Shown here: positions 15,325-24,163 of the stretch, in pieces
Layout: the number at the start of each line of letters is the position of its first letter
Position numbering within the stretch: position 1 is the stretch's first letter
Origin: Xanthobacter sp. NM-25
Lineage (GTDB): Bacteria > Pseudomonadota > Alphaproteobacteria > Rhizobiales > Xanthobacteraceae
DNA length: 64,000 bases
Direction of reading: 5' to 3'
Assembly: GCF_022138605.1 (NCBI RefSeq)
Contig: NZ_JACBFS010000004.1
Location: 310,001-374,000, forward strand
The notes under the pieces: model-generated
Database searches by the model: none
The model's input: the letters and a program-made list of their open reading frames with translations, nothing else
What the model was told of the DNA's origin: nothing
Position numbers and translations under genes: made by a program

Positions 15325-17703
15325 ATGGCCCAGAACGCCAACGACACGTCGTCATCCATGCCGCTCCACCGCCTGTTCGATCCGCGGGCCTGGGGCCTGC
15401 CCTTGCCCGCCGGCCTGCATTTTCCCGCGCTCGGTGTTCCGCCATTGACCTTCGCGGGCTGGGGCAGTCCGGCCGGCGCCGCGCCAGCCCACGCGCCATC
15501 GCCGGCGCCTGCGCCCGTCACACCGTTCCCTGCGCTCCCGGTGCCTGCGCTCCCTTTGCCCGCCCGCCTCGATGGCGGCGGCCCCCTGGCGGACTATCTG
15601 TTGGACAGCTGGCAGCGCGCGGTGCTGTTCCTCGATCTGCTGCGCCAGCGCGGCAACGAGCAGGCGGAGATGGCGGCCCGGCCCATGGCCACCGTGCTCT
15701 CCTTCGACCACGATGTAATTGCCAGCGGCCGTGCCCTGCCCCGCCCCATCAATTATTCGCTCTCCCGCATCGTGCCGCCCGCGGGCCTGGAGGTGGACCC
15801 GCGCAAGCGGCCGGTGGTGGTGGTGGACCCGCGCGCCGGCCAGGGGCCGGGCATCGGCGGGTTCAAGACCCACAGCGAGATCGGCGAGGCGCTGGCCAAT
15901 GGCCATCCGGTCTATTTCATCGGCTTTTCCGCCGAGCCCGAGCCGGGCCAGACCTTCCTCGACGTGGTGGAGGGCCAGGTCTCCTTCTTCGAGCAGGTGC
16001 GCGCCCTGCATCCGGAAGCGCCGCCCCCCTTCGCCATCGGCAATTGCCAGGCCGGCTATCAGACCCTGATGGTGGCCATGCTGCGCCCCGACCTGTTCGG
16101 CCCGTGCATGGTGGCCGGCTCGCCCATGTCCTATTGGCAGGGGGTGCACGGCAAGAACCCCATGCGCTACGCCGGCGGCCTGCTGGGCGGATCCTGGCTG
16201 ACGGCGCTGACCTGCGACCTGGGCCGGGGCAAGTTCGACGGCACCTGGCTGATCCTGAACTTCGACAATCTCAACCCGGCCAACTGGCTGTGGGGCAAGC
16301 AGTACGACCTGTATTCCGCCATCGACACCGAAGGGCCGCGCTATCTCGGCTTCGAGAAATGGTGGGGCGATTTCATCACCCTCAATGGCGCGGAAATCCA
16401 GTTTCTGGTGGACGAGATGTTCATCGGCGACAAGCTCACCCGCAACGAGATCCGCTCCACGACCGGCAAGGTCTTCGACGTGCGAAACGTCGCTTCTCCG
16501 GTCATCGTGTTCACCTCCCAGGGCGACAACATTTCCCCGCCGCCGCAGACGCTGGGCTGGATCCTCGACCTTTACCGCGATGTGGACGACATCCGCGCGG
16601 AAGGGCGCACCATCGTCTATTGCATGAACCAGAAGGTGGGCCATCTCGCCATCTTTGTCTCCGCCAAGGTGGGGGCGAAGGAGGATGAAGAGATGGTGCG
16701 GCTGATGGACCTCATGGACTGCCTGCCGCCCGGCCTCTACGAACTGATCATCGAGCCGACGAGCGACGACGCGGCGAAGCCGGAGGGGCCGGCCTGGCAC
16801 AGCCGCTTCGAGCTGCGCTCGCTGGATGACATCCGCGCCTATGGTCGCAACAGCACCGAAGACGACCGTGCCTTCGCCACCGCGCGCCGCGTCTCGGAGA
16901 TCAACCATTCCATCTATCGCACCTTCTTCCAGCCGGCGGTGCGCGCCCTGGCGACGCCGCAGCTGGCGGAGCTGCTGTTCAAGGCCAATCCCCTGCGCCT
17001 CAGCTACAGCGGGTTCGCCGACACCAACCCGCTGATGAAGCCGGTGGCCAGGACCGCCGCCGCCGTGGCCGCCGCGCGCCGCCCGGTGCCGGCCGACAAT
17101 CCCTTCCTCACCGCGCAGAAGTTGGTGTCCGATCAGATCATCGCGGCCCTCGACGGCTTCCGCGATCTGCGCGACCAGGGGGTGGAGCGGCTGTTCTTCG
17201 CCCTTTACGGCTCGCCCCTGCTGCAGGGCCTGGTGGGGCTCAATCTCGATGAAAAGGTGCGCGAGCTGCCCGCCTGCAGCCCGGAGAAGGAGGCCTTCCG
17301 GCAGCACCGCATGGCGGAGCTGCGCGGCCGGCTGTGTGACGGCGGGTTCAACGCCGCTTTGGTCCGGGCGGCCCTGTTCGTCATCTCCGCCGCGCGCGTC
17401 CTCGACGAGAGCGCCGCGCGCTCCCTGAACGAGGCGCGCCAGAACCTGCTGCAGCTGTCCCTCGCGGATTTCAAGGCGCTGGTGCGGGAGCAGTATTACA
17501 TCCTGCTGCTGGAACGGGAGCAGGCGGTGGAGGCCATCGCCACCCTGGTTCAGGACCCGGCCCAGCGGCAGGAGCTGGTGAACACGGTGGCCGCTGCGGC
17601 CGCCGCCGATGGCCGTCTCACCCTCGCCGAGCGCGAACGGGTGGAGAAACTCGCCGCCATCCTTCAGGTGGCCCCGCCGCCGGCGCCATCACCGCAGGCC
17701 TGA
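15325..17703 (+). CDS. DUF3141 (PHA-synthase-like alpha/beta hydrolase) protein with TerB-like tail
   Basis: The 792-residue protein carries the DUF3141 core: DYLLDSWQRAVLFLDLLRQRG near residue 88, a strand RPVVVVDPRAGQGPGIGGFK, and a nucleophile-elbow-like motif IGNCQAGYQ with cysteine near residue 240. The core is related to poly(3-hydroxyalkanoate) synthases, which also use a G-x-C-x-G box. The N-terminal 80 residues are proline/alanine-rich. The C-terminal 60 residues (AAAAADGRLTLAERERVEKLAAIL) resemble the TerB tellurite-resistance fold. The start at 15325 follows a near-perfect Shine-Dalgarno. Function of DUF3141 is not established; a thioester or polyester role is inferred. Confidence 0.8.
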   Translation: MAQNANDTSSSMPLHRLFDPRAWGLPLPAGLHFPALGVPPLTFAGWGSPAGAAPAHAPSPAPAPVTPFPALPVPALPLPARLDGGGPLADYLLDSWQRAVLFLDLLRQRGNEQAEMAARPMATVLSFDHDVIASGRALPRPINYSLSRIVPPAGLEVDPRKRPVVVVDPRAGQGPGIGGFKTHSEIGEALANGHPVYFIGFSAEPEPGQTFLDVVEGQVSFFEQVRALHPEAPPPFAIGNCQAGYQTLMVAMLRPDLFGPCMVAGSPMSYWQGVHGKNPMRYAGGLLGGSWLTALTCDLGRGKFDGTWLILNFDNLNPANWLWGKQYDLYSAIDTEGPRYLGFEKWWGDFITLNGAEIQFLVDEMFIGDKLTRNEIRSTTGKVFDVRNVASPVIVFTSQGDNISPPPQTLGWILDLYRDVDDIRAEGRTIVYCMNQKVGHLAIFVSAKVGAKEDEEMVRLMDLMDCLPPGLYELIIEPTSDDAAKPEGPAWHSRFELRSLDDIRAYGRNSTEDDRAFATARRVSEINHSIYRTFFQPAVRALATPQLAELLFKANPLRLSYSGFADTNPLMKPVARTAAAVAAARRPVPADNPFLTAQKLVSDQIIAALDGFRDLRDQGVERLFFALYGSPLLQGLVGLNLDEKVRELPACSPEKEAFRQHRMAELRGRLCDGGFNAALVRAALFVISAARVLDESAARSLNEARQNLLQLSLADFKALVREQYYILLLEREQAVEAIATLVQDPAQRQELVNTVAAAAAADGRLTLAERERVEKLAAILQVAPPPAPSPQA

Positions 17704-17718
17704 ACGACCTCCGGTCCG

Positions 17719-18420
17719 TCAGGAGCGCGCAGGAAAAGCGCGATCGAGGAAGCTGGGCACATCCTCGGCGATGTCGTGCACATGGGCGCCATCGGCGCCA
17801 GGCAGTTGCCGCCCGCCGGTGACCAGCACCGTCTGCATGCCCAGCGCATGGGGCACCTGCAGATTGACCGGCCGGTCGTCGAACATGATGGCCCGGGCCG
17901 GGTCCACTCCATGGTCGGCGAGCAGGGTCTCGTAGGCGGCGCGGGCGGGCTTGCCCACATAGTTGCAGGCCTCGATGTCGCACACCGCCTCGAACAGATC
18001 GGCGACGCCGAGATGGGTGAGGATGCGACGCGCGTGCCGTACCGAGCCGTTGGTGAACACCAGCCGCCGGCCCGGCAGCCGCGCCAGCGCCGCCGCCAGG
18101 GCCGCGCCGCTGCCCACCGGGGTGATGTCGATGTCGTGGACGAAGGCCAGGAAATCCTGCGGCGCCACGCCATGGTGCTTGTTGAGGCCGATCAGCGAGG
18201 TGCCGTAGCGCTCGTAATATTGGGCGTGGAGCGCCGCCGCCTCGGCCGCATCGCACCCCACCAGGCCCTGGATGAACAGCACCACGCGGCCGTGCATCTG
18301 CTCATAGAGGCCTGCGGTGCGCGGATAGAGCGTGTCGTCGAGATCGAACACCCAGGTGTCGATCTCGTCCCGCAGCCGCAGCGGGGTCCGCGCCCCGCCT
18401 CCTTCACCCGCGTCCTGCAT
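17719..18420 (-). CDS. HAD-family pyrimidine 5'-nucleotidase
   Basis: The 233-residue phosphatase has HAD motif I in FDLDDTLYP (nucleophile Asp near residue 26), motif II in VFTNGS, a lysine in YVGKPARAAYE, and motif IV in IMFDDRPVNL. This layout matches the bacterial pyrimidine 5'-nucleotidase group (SDT1-like), which removes phosphate from UMP/CMP or related nucleotides. It is convergent with the DUF3141 gene 15 bases away. It lies on the same strand and downstream of the NadC-like gene, so a shared transcript and a link to nucleotide chemistry are possible. Confidence 0.82.
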   Translation of the reverse strand: MQDAGEGGGARTPLRLRDEIDTWVFDLDDTLYPRTAGLYEQMHGRVVLFIQGLVGCDAAEAAALHAQYYERYGTSLIGLNKHHGVAPQDFLAFVHDIDITPVGSGAALAAALARLPGRRLVFTNGSVRHARRILTHLGVADLFEAVCDIEACNYVGKPARAAYETLLADHGVDPARAIMFDDRPVNLQVPHALGMQTVLVTGGRQLPGADGAHVHDIAEDVPSFLDRAFPARS

Positions 18421-18537
18421 CCTGCTCCTTCCCGGCCGTCGGCCTCGCTCCGGCCGCCCTGCCCCGACCTTTGGTCAAGCCCGCGCGGCGCCTGAGCGAA
18501 CCCGTTTGGCGCCGGTCGACGGCGGGGGCCGACGGTC

Positions 18538-19428
18538 TCAGGCGTCGAGGGCGTTGAGGCGGCCGATGGTGCGGTGGGCGCTGGGCTTGATGTCCTTCAC
18601 GTCGAGGCTGATGTCCAGTGCCTTCACCGTGTGGGTGAGATCGCCGATGGAGATCACATCCACGCCGGTCTCGGCGATGGGCACGATGGTCTGCTCATTG
18701 ATGCCGCCGGAGGCCTCGGTCATCGCCCGGCCGGCGGTGAGCTTGAGGCCCTCGCGCATCTCATCGAGATCCATGTTGTCGAACATGATGATCTCGACCC
18801 CGCAGGCAAGCGCCTCTTCCACCATGGCGAGGCTTTCGCATTCCACCTCGAACTTGAAGGTGTGCTGGGCGGTCGCCCGCAGTTGGCGCACCGCCTCGGT
18901 GATGGAGCCGGCGATCTTGATGTGATTGTCCTTCACCAGCACGCAATTGGCGAGGTTGAAAATGTGGTTGTGGGCGCCGCCCACCCGCACCGCATATTTC
19001 TGCACCATGCGCAGGCCCGGCCAGCCCTTGCGGGTATCGGTGATGCGCACGTTGGTGTGCTTGACGAGGTCGCGGTAGCGCCGGGTCTTGGTGGCGATGC
19101 CGGACATCTGCTGCAGCCAGTCGAGGGCCGAGCGCTCGATGATGAAGAAGGTGGAGGCCCGCGCCTTCACCCGCATCAGCACCGTGCCGGGGGTGACCTC
19201 GTCGCCGTCCTGCACCAGATATTCGATTTCCGCGCCGGGTTCGATCAGGCGGATGGTCTCGTCGGCGAACAGCATGCCGCACACCACGCCCTTGGCCTTG
19301 GCGTAGATGTTGGCGGTCTGCACCGGATCATCCCCCACCAGGAAGCCGCCGGTGGTGTCGCCGGAGGAGATCTCCTCGCGCAGGCCCATCTCGATCAGCG
19401 GGCGGATCATAAAGCGGTTCAACTTCAT
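18538..19428 (-). CDS. NadC-like (quinolinate phosphoribosyltransferase family) protein with altered active site
   Basis: The 296-residue protein has full-length NadC architecture: N-terminal alpha/beta sandwich, then a TIM-like barrel. ERSALDWLQQMSGIAT, DTRK (near residue 131), LVKDNH (near 168), FEVECES, MFDNMD and EASGGIN match the PRPP and quinolinate sites of NadC. Two core motifs differ. DTRKT is DTRKG, and the GGGxNHR motif reads GGAHNHIF, so the arginine that binds a quinolinate carboxylate is isoleucine. This suggests a paralogue that phosphoribosylates, or only binds, a different ring acid. Housekeeping nadC would be expected with nadA/nadB, which are absent here. It lies 24 bases downstream of the amidohydrolase. 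Confidence 0.82.
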   Translation of the reverse strand: MKLNRFMIRPLIEMGLREEISSGDTTGGFLVGDDPVQTANIYAKAKGVVCGMLFADETIRLIEPGAEIEYLVQDGDEVTPGTVLMRVKARASTFFIIERSALDWLQQMSGIATKTRRYRDLVKHTNVRITDTRKGWPGLRMVQKYAVRVGGAHNHIFNLANCVLVKDNHIKIAGSITEAVRQLRATAQHTFKFEVECESLAMVEEALACGVEIIMFDNMDLDEMREGLKLTAGRAMTEASGGINEQTIVPIAETGVDVISIGDLTHTVKALDISLDVKDIKPSAHRTIGRLNALDA

Positions 19429-19452
19429 CGAGAGGCTCCTCGGATCAGCGCG

Positions 19453-20709
19453 TCACGCCGCCAGCTTGTTGGTGAAGGCCTTGCCGTCCTTCATGATGAG
19501 ATGGAGGCGCTCGCGCTCCTCCAGAATGCGGATGTTCTCCAGGGGGTCACCGTCCACCACCAGCACGTCGGCGAGGCAGCCGGGCTTCAGGGCGCCGAGG
19601 TTCGGCCGCTCGATGCATTCCGCCGCCTTGGTGGTGGAGGCGACGATGACCTCCATGGGCGACATGCCGAGCCAGTCCACCATGAAGCCCAGTTCCACCA
19701 TGTTCTCGCCCACCAGCAGGCGGTGCGACTGGTCGGTGCCCATGGCCACCTTCACGCCGCGCTTCACCGCCTCTTTCCACAGCGGGATCTGATCCTGCAT
19801 CAAGGCGTAGATCTGCGCATCCTTGACGTCTTCCTGGCCCATCTGCTGGCCGGCCCACGCCTTGTTCTTGCGCCGGTGCTCCACCGAGAGCGGCACCAGC
19901 GCCAGGGTCGGCACCCACCAGGTGCCCTGGGCCACCATGCGATCCACACAGGCTTCGTCCATGAACCAGCCATGTTCCAGGGAATGAACGTTCGCCGCCA
20001 CCGCGTTGCGGATGCCGGCGAGGCCCTCGGCATGCACCGCCACCCGCTTGCCCTTGGCGGCCGCCTCGGACACGGCGGTCTCCAGCTCGGCAACGGTGAA
20101 CTGGGGCTCATCCCAGCTGTCGGTCACCGAGGTGATCCCACCGGTGGCGCAGATCTTGATGAAATCGGCGCCGCGCATGAGCAGCTCGCGCACCAGGCGG
20201 CGGATCTCGTCCACCCCGTCCGCCACCATGTGGGGCAGCCAGGCGCGCTTCTGGATGCGCAGGCCCGCCGGCACCCAATAATCCCCATGGCCGCCGGTCT
20301 GCGAGACCATGCCCAGCGAGATCAACAGGCGCGGCCCGTCGATGATGCCCTCGGCGATGGCCTCCCGGAAGCCGGCATCGGCGCCACCCATGTCGCGGGC
20401 GGTGGTGATGCCGCAGGCGATGGTTTCGCGGAACACCTCGATGGACTTCAGCACATTGTAGGTGGGGGTGTTGAGCAGATGCTGGCGCATGTCACGGGCG
20501 CGATAGGTGCCGTGCACATGGGTATCGATGAAGCCCGGCAGCACGGTGCGGCCGGCGGCGTCCAGAATCTCGGCCCCGGCCGGCACCTGCACCTGGCTTT
20601 CCGGGCCGGCGGCGGTGATCCTGCCGTTCTCGATGACCACGACGGCCCGCGCCACCGGATCGGCGCCGGTGCCGTCAATCATGGTGCCGCCTGTGATTGC
20701 GATGGTCAT
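19453..20709 (-). CDS. Metal-dependent amidohydrolase (imidazolonepropionase/prolidase-like)
   Basis: The 418-residue enzyme is an amidohydrolase-superfamily TIM barrel. It shows metal ligands FIDTHVHG (near residue 63), a probable carboxylated lysine in DFIKICATGG, histidines in AVHAEGLAG and HSLEHGW, and the catalytic aspartate in AMGTDQSH. The closest groups hydrolyse Xaa-Pro dipeptides, cyclic imides or N-acyl amino acids. It begins the amidohydrolase/NadC-like transcript; its upstream gap holds a CCAGT-AA-ACTGG palindrome. It may open a cyclic amide or release a carboxylate for its neighbours (inference). Confidence 0.85.
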   Translation of the reverse strand: MTIAITGGTMIDGTGADPVARAVVVIENGRITAAGPESQVQVPAGAEILDAAGRTVLPGFIDTHVHGTYRARDMRQHLLNTPTYNVLKSIEVFRETIACGITTARDMGGADAGFREAIAEGIIDGPRLLISLGMVSQTGGHGDYWVPAGLRIQKRAWLPHMVADGVDEIRRLVRELLMRGADFIKICATGGITSVTDSWDEPQFTVAELETAVSEAAAKGKRVAVHAEGLAGIRNAVAANVHSLEHGWFMDEACVDRMVAQGTWWVPTLALVPLSVEHRRKNKAWAGQQMGQEDVKDAQIYALMQDQIPLWKEAVKRGVKVAMGTDQSHRLLVGENMVELGFMVDWLGMSPMEVIVASTTKAAECIERPNLGALKPGCLADVLVVDGDPLENIRILEERERLHLIMKDGKAFTNKLAA

Positions 20710-20788
20710 GGAAGCTCCCCGCTTTCGTGATCAAAAATCTAGCAACGTCAATCGGCAGGCATGGAGTGCCACCGCCCGCCCGGAGCAT

Positions 20789-20810
20789 GGGTCCAGTAAA
20801 CTGGCTCCAA
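20789..20810. promoter_or_regulatory. Palindromic operator-like site upstream of the amidohydrolase gene
   Basis: CCAGT at 20793-20797 and ACTGG at 20800-20804 form a perfect inverted repeat with a 2-base spacer. On the minus strand the left half extends to CTGGACCC, and on the plus strand the right half extends to CTGGCTCCAA. Both resemble the CTGGAC(C/T)TAA repeats bound by the MocR-family regulator TauR. A MocR-type gene lies 4 kb away. Control of the amidohydrolase and nadC-like genes is inferred. Confidence 0.4.
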
Positions 20811-20833
20811 GCCCGCCCCGCCCGGCTGAACGC

Positions 20834-22306
20834 TCAGCCGAGGTCCACCACCACGTTCTTGATCTCACAATAGAAATCGAGCCCGTTGAGACCCAGCTCG
20901 CGGCCGATGCCGGAGCGCTTGTAGCCGCCGAAGGGGGCAAACACGCTGGTGCGGCTGGCGCTGGGCAGGCCATTCACCGCCACCATGCCGGTGCGCATGC
21001 CCCGCGCCGTGCGCAGCGCCCGGCCGATGTCGCGGGACCAGACCGAGCCGTTCAGGCCATAGTCGCTGTCATTGGCCAGCGCGAGCGCCTCCGCTTCCCC
21101 CTCGAAGGGGGTGATGGAGCAGACCGGGCCGAAGATCTCGTTGCGGAAGGCCGGATTGTCCGCCCCCACGCCGGAGAGGATGGTGGCCGGATAGAAGAAA
21201 CCATCCCCCGTCGGCACCGCGCCGCCGCACAGCAAGGCGGCGCCCGCTTCCACCGCGGTCTCCACCTTGTGCGCCACCGCCTCCCGGTGGGCGGCGGAAA
21301 TCAGCGGACCAAGGGTGGTGTCGGCGGCAAAGGCGGAGCCGGATTGCAGGCGCGCGGCGGCGGCGCGGAAGGCCTCTTCAAAGGCTGGCAGCGCGCGGCG
21401 CTCCACCAGCAGGCGGGAGCGGGCCGAGCAAGACTGGCCGGCATTGCCGAAGCCGGAGGCCACCGCGCTCGCCGCCGCCTTTTCCAGGTCGGCATCGGCA
21501 AACACCACATTGGCGTTCTTGCCACCCAGCTCCAGGGCCACCTTCTTGATGCTGCCGGCGGCCGCCCGCATCACCGCGCCGCCCACCTGCGTGGAACCGG
21601 TGAAGGAGATGCCGTCGATGCGCGGATCTTCCGCCAGCTTCTGCCCCACCTCGGCGCCACCGGGCAGAATGTTGACCACTCCCGGGGGCACGCCGGCGGC
21701 GGCGCACACCTCCGCCAGCAACAGCGCGGTCAAAGGCGTCAGCGGGGCCGGCTTCAGCAGCACGGTGCAGCCGGCCGCCAGGGCCGGCGCCAGCTTCCAG
21801 GAGGCGCCCAGCAGGGGGAAGTTCCAGGGCACGATCTGCGCCACCACCCCGAGCGGCTCGCGCAGCGTGAAATCCAGCAGGTCGCGGCCCAGCGGAATGG
21901 TGTCGCCGAACAGCTTATCCATGGCGCCGGCGTAATAGGTGAAGACGCGGATGGCGCCCTCCACCTCCTTCAGCGCGCCGGCAAAGGGCTTGCCGGCATT
22001 GAGCGCCTCGATGGTGGCGAAGGTCTCCGCCCGCGCCTTCAGCCCCGCGGCGATGGCCGCGAGCACCGCGCCCCGCTCCGCCGGCGGCCGGTGGGACCAG
22101 TCGGAGGCATCGAAGGCGCGGCGGGCGGCGATGATCGCCGCTTCCACCTCGGCGGCGCCGGCAAGGCCCACCTCGCAGAGGGCCCGCCCGGTCCAGGGAT
22201 CGAGCAGGGTGTCGCGGGCGCCCGAGCCTTCGGTGAAGGCCCCGTCCACGAACGGGCTGCCCTTGAGCTCCGCCAGCGCCAGGCCCGGCTCCATCCCTTC
22301 CGCCAT
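20834..22306 (-). CDS. NAD(P)-dependent aldehyde dehydrogenase
   Basis: The 490-residue enzyme oxidises an aldehyde to an acid. It has the N-terminal PLP-independent ALDH layout: VVAQIVPWNFPLLGASWKLAPAL near residue 155, FTGSTQVGGAVM near 235, the general base in ALELGGKNANVVF near 258, and the nucleophilic cysteine in NAGQSCSARSRL near 292. EIFGPVCSITPF and GMVAVN close the fold. ATG at 22306 lies 2 bases after the PyrF-like stop, so the two genes are coupled. It looks closest to betaine-aldehyde or gamma-aminobutyraldehyde dehydrogenases, but the substrate is not certain. Confidence 0.9.
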   Translation of the reverse strand: MAEGMEPGLALAELKGSPFVDGAFTEGSGARDTLLDPWTGRALCEVGLAGAAEVEAAIIAARRAFDASDWSHRPPAERGAVLAAIAAGLKARAETFATIEALNAGKPFAGALKEVEGAIRVFTYYAGAMDKLFGDTIPLGRDLLDFTLREPLGVVAQIVPWNFPLLGASWKLAPALAAGCTVLLKPAPLTPLTALLLAEVCAAAGVPPGVVNILPGGAEVGQKLAEDPRIDGISFTGSTQVGGAVMRAAAGSIKKVALELGGKNANVVFADADLEKAAASAVASGFGNAGQSCSARSRLLVERRALPAFEEAFRAAAARLQSGSAFAADTTLGPLISAAHREAVAHKVETAVEAGAALLCGGAVPTGDGFFYPATILSGVGADNPAFRNEIFGPVCSITPFEGEAEALALANDSDYGLNGSVWSRDIGRALRTARGMRTGMVAVNGLPSASRTSVFAPFGGYKRSGIGRELGLNGLDFYCEIKNVVVDLG

Positions 22307-22308
22307 GG

Positions 22309-23043
22309 TCAGGCTCCCGCTCCGTCGAGGGCCTGCATCTCGCCATAGAGCTTGGCGGCGGCGGCAGCCGGATCGGCGGCCTCGGTGATGAGCCGGCCGA
22401 CGATGGCGAACCGGCGCGGGCAGGCCTTGGCGGCGGCGAAAGCCCCTTCCATGGTGCCGCCGAGGGACCCGAAGCCGGTGAGGAACACCACCGGCGCCTC
22501 CACATGGGCGGCGATCCAGTTGGACCAGCGGGCCACCTTGGCGACATCGCGGGCGGGCAGCACGAAGTGGTCGGCCTTGTCGGCCACCGCCCGCTCCAGA
22601 ATGCGGTCGAGGGCGTCGTCGATGAGATAGCCGCCGCCGGACACGCCATAATCGGCCACCGGAATCTCGCCGCCCACCACCGGGGCGATGCCGGCGTTCA
22701 AGGCCTCGATGACGAAGCCATCCACCGCCGTGGGCCCGGCCACCGGGAACAGAATGAGGCCATCCACCTCCGCCTCGGCGCACAAAGCGGTGAACTTCTT
22801 GGCCATGTCCGGCATGTCGGGGCCGGCCTTCTGGTGATCATAGAGCACCGGCAGATCGGTGAGGTCGCGCAGCCGCCGCATGGACTCCTTGAGGCCGTAG
22901 CGCAGCACGCTGGTGAGCCCCAGCTTGTAGCCGGCCACGCCCTCCACCCCGGACGTCGCCTTCACCACCAGATCGAAGCGCTCGGGAGATTCAATATCAA
23001 GGGCGGGCACGATCCCCATCGTGCCCTGAAACGTCTTGGCCAT
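22309..23043 (-). CDS. PyrF-like (orotidine 5'-phosphate decarboxylase superfamily) protein
   Basis: The 244-residue protein has the OMP-decarboxylase barrel: VPALDIESPERFD at strand 1, GVAGYKLGLTSVLRYGL at strand 2, and a C-terminal phosphate-binding signature FAIVGRLITEAADPAAAAAKL, where the arginine grips the nucleotide phosphate. The catalytic DxKxxD motif of classical PyrF appears as YDHQKAGPDMPD near residue 66, with one extra residue on each side of the lysine. This places it in a divergent subgroup. ATG at 23043 follows GAGG; an upstream ATG at 23151 lacks family similarity. Housekeeping pyrF would not be expected in an ALDH operon, so a related nucleotide-type decarboxylation is plausible. 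Confidence 0.75.
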   Translation of the reverse strand: MAKTFQGTMGIVPALDIESPERFDLVVKATSGVEGVAGYKLGLTSVLRYGLKESMRRLRDLTDLPVLYDHQKAGPDMPDMAKKFTALCAEAEVDGLILFPVAGPTAVDGFVIEALNAGIAPVVGGEIPVADYGVSGGGYLIDDALDRILERAVADKADHFVLPARDVAKVARWSNWIAAHVEAPVVFLTGFGSLGGTMEGAFAAAKACPRRFAIVGRLITEAADPAAAAAKLYGEMQALDGAGA

Positions 23044-23203
23044 GGCTGCCTCGCTCAGGGGGTCGGTTCCAGGGGAAGCTAGGAGCGGGCTGCCCATGCC
23101 GGTAGCGCCGGGCGCTGTCCGGGATATGGAGCCAGATGCGTGGAAGGACACAAATGGCGGATTTTCGTGCAGTGGCCCCAGGGCCAGATGACGGGTCGCG
23201 CCC

Positions 23204-24163
23204 TCAGCGGGCTTGGCCCGCCAGCAGGGTCAAAGCGTCGTTCAGGTCCGCCGGTGCAATGCCGTCGGCAATCAGCACCATGCGGTTTTCCGGCGGCTCC
23301 GCCGTGGCGGGCAGCAGGCCGGGAGAATAGACCAGCCCCTGCACCCCATGGAGCGCCACCGGCTGCTCCATCTCCTCCAGCCACAAGATGCCCTTGAGGC
23401 GCAGCAGGGCCGGGCCGAACAGGGTCTCCAGCCGATCCAGCCAGTGGTCCACCTCTTCGCGGGCCATGCGGCCGGGAAAGGCCAAAGCGGCGGTGGTCAC
23501 CTCATGGCCGGCGGCGCTCGCCACGAAGGCCCGGGTGCGCAGCCCGCGCGGCCCATCGAGCGGATCCACCCAGATCTGATCGCCCCGCGGCCGCGCCGCC
23601 GAAAGATGCACCCGCTCGGCGGTGGGGTTGAGGGCGGCCACCTCCGCCTCCACCTGCGCCAGCACCGCCGCGGCGGCCAGATCCGTCTTGCTGATCAGCA
23701 CCCGGTCGGCGAGGGCCACCTGGGTGGTGCCCTGGCCGAACCGAGGCAAGGTGGCGGTGAAGGTGGTGGCATCCACCACCGCCGCCACCCCATTGAGCAC
23801 GAAATGGCGCGTGAACACCGGATCGGCGATGAGCGCGTGAAGGATGGGCGTGGGATCGGCCAGCCCCGAGGTTTCCACCACCACCCGGCGGAACCGAAGC
23901 CCATCGAGGGCCCGGCGCCGCACCAGGGCATTGAGGGTGGCGTTGAGGCTGCCGCGCAGGCGGCAGCAGATGCAGCCGCCTTCCAGCAGCAGCACGTCGT
24001 CCCGCCCGGTCTCGATCAGCGCGTGGTCGATGCCCACATCGCCCGCCTCGTTGATGATCACCGCCGTATCGGCGAACTCCGCGCGGCGCAGCAGATCGTT
24101 GAGCGCGGTGGTCTTGCCCGCGCCCAGGAAACCGGTGAGCAGAACGAGGGGAATGGGGGTCAT
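23204..24163 (-). CDS. CobW/COG0523 family metal-chaperone GTPase
   Basis: The 319-residue G3E GTPase has Walker A GFLGAGKT at residues 11-18, the metal-binding GGCICCRLRG motif (C-x-C-C) near residue 65, Walker B VVVETSGLADPTP and the SKTDL guanine motif. A CobW C-terminal domain follows (LKGILWLEEMEQPVALHGVQGLVYS). Such proteins deliver Zn, Co or other metals to target enzymes; the neighbouring amidohydrolase is an obvious metalloenzyme client (inference). Its start overlaps the PncC-like stop by one base (TGATG). A 160-base gap separates it from the PyrF-like gene. Confidence 0.88.
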   Translation of the reverse strand: MTPIPLVLLTGFLGAGKTTALNDLLRRAEFADTAVIINEAGDVGIDHALIETGRDDVLLLEGGCICCRLRGSLNATLNALVRRRALDGLRFRRVVVETSGLADPTPILHALIADPVFTRHFVLNGVAAVVDATTFTATLPRFGQGTTQVALADRVLISKTDLAAAAVLAQVEAEVAALNPTAERVHLSAARPRGDQIWVDPLDGPRGLRTRAFVASAAGHEVTTAALAFPGRMAREEVDHWLDRLETLFGPALLRLKGILWLEEMEQPVALHGVQGLVYSPGLLPATAEPPENRMVLIADGIAPADLNDALTLLAGQAR

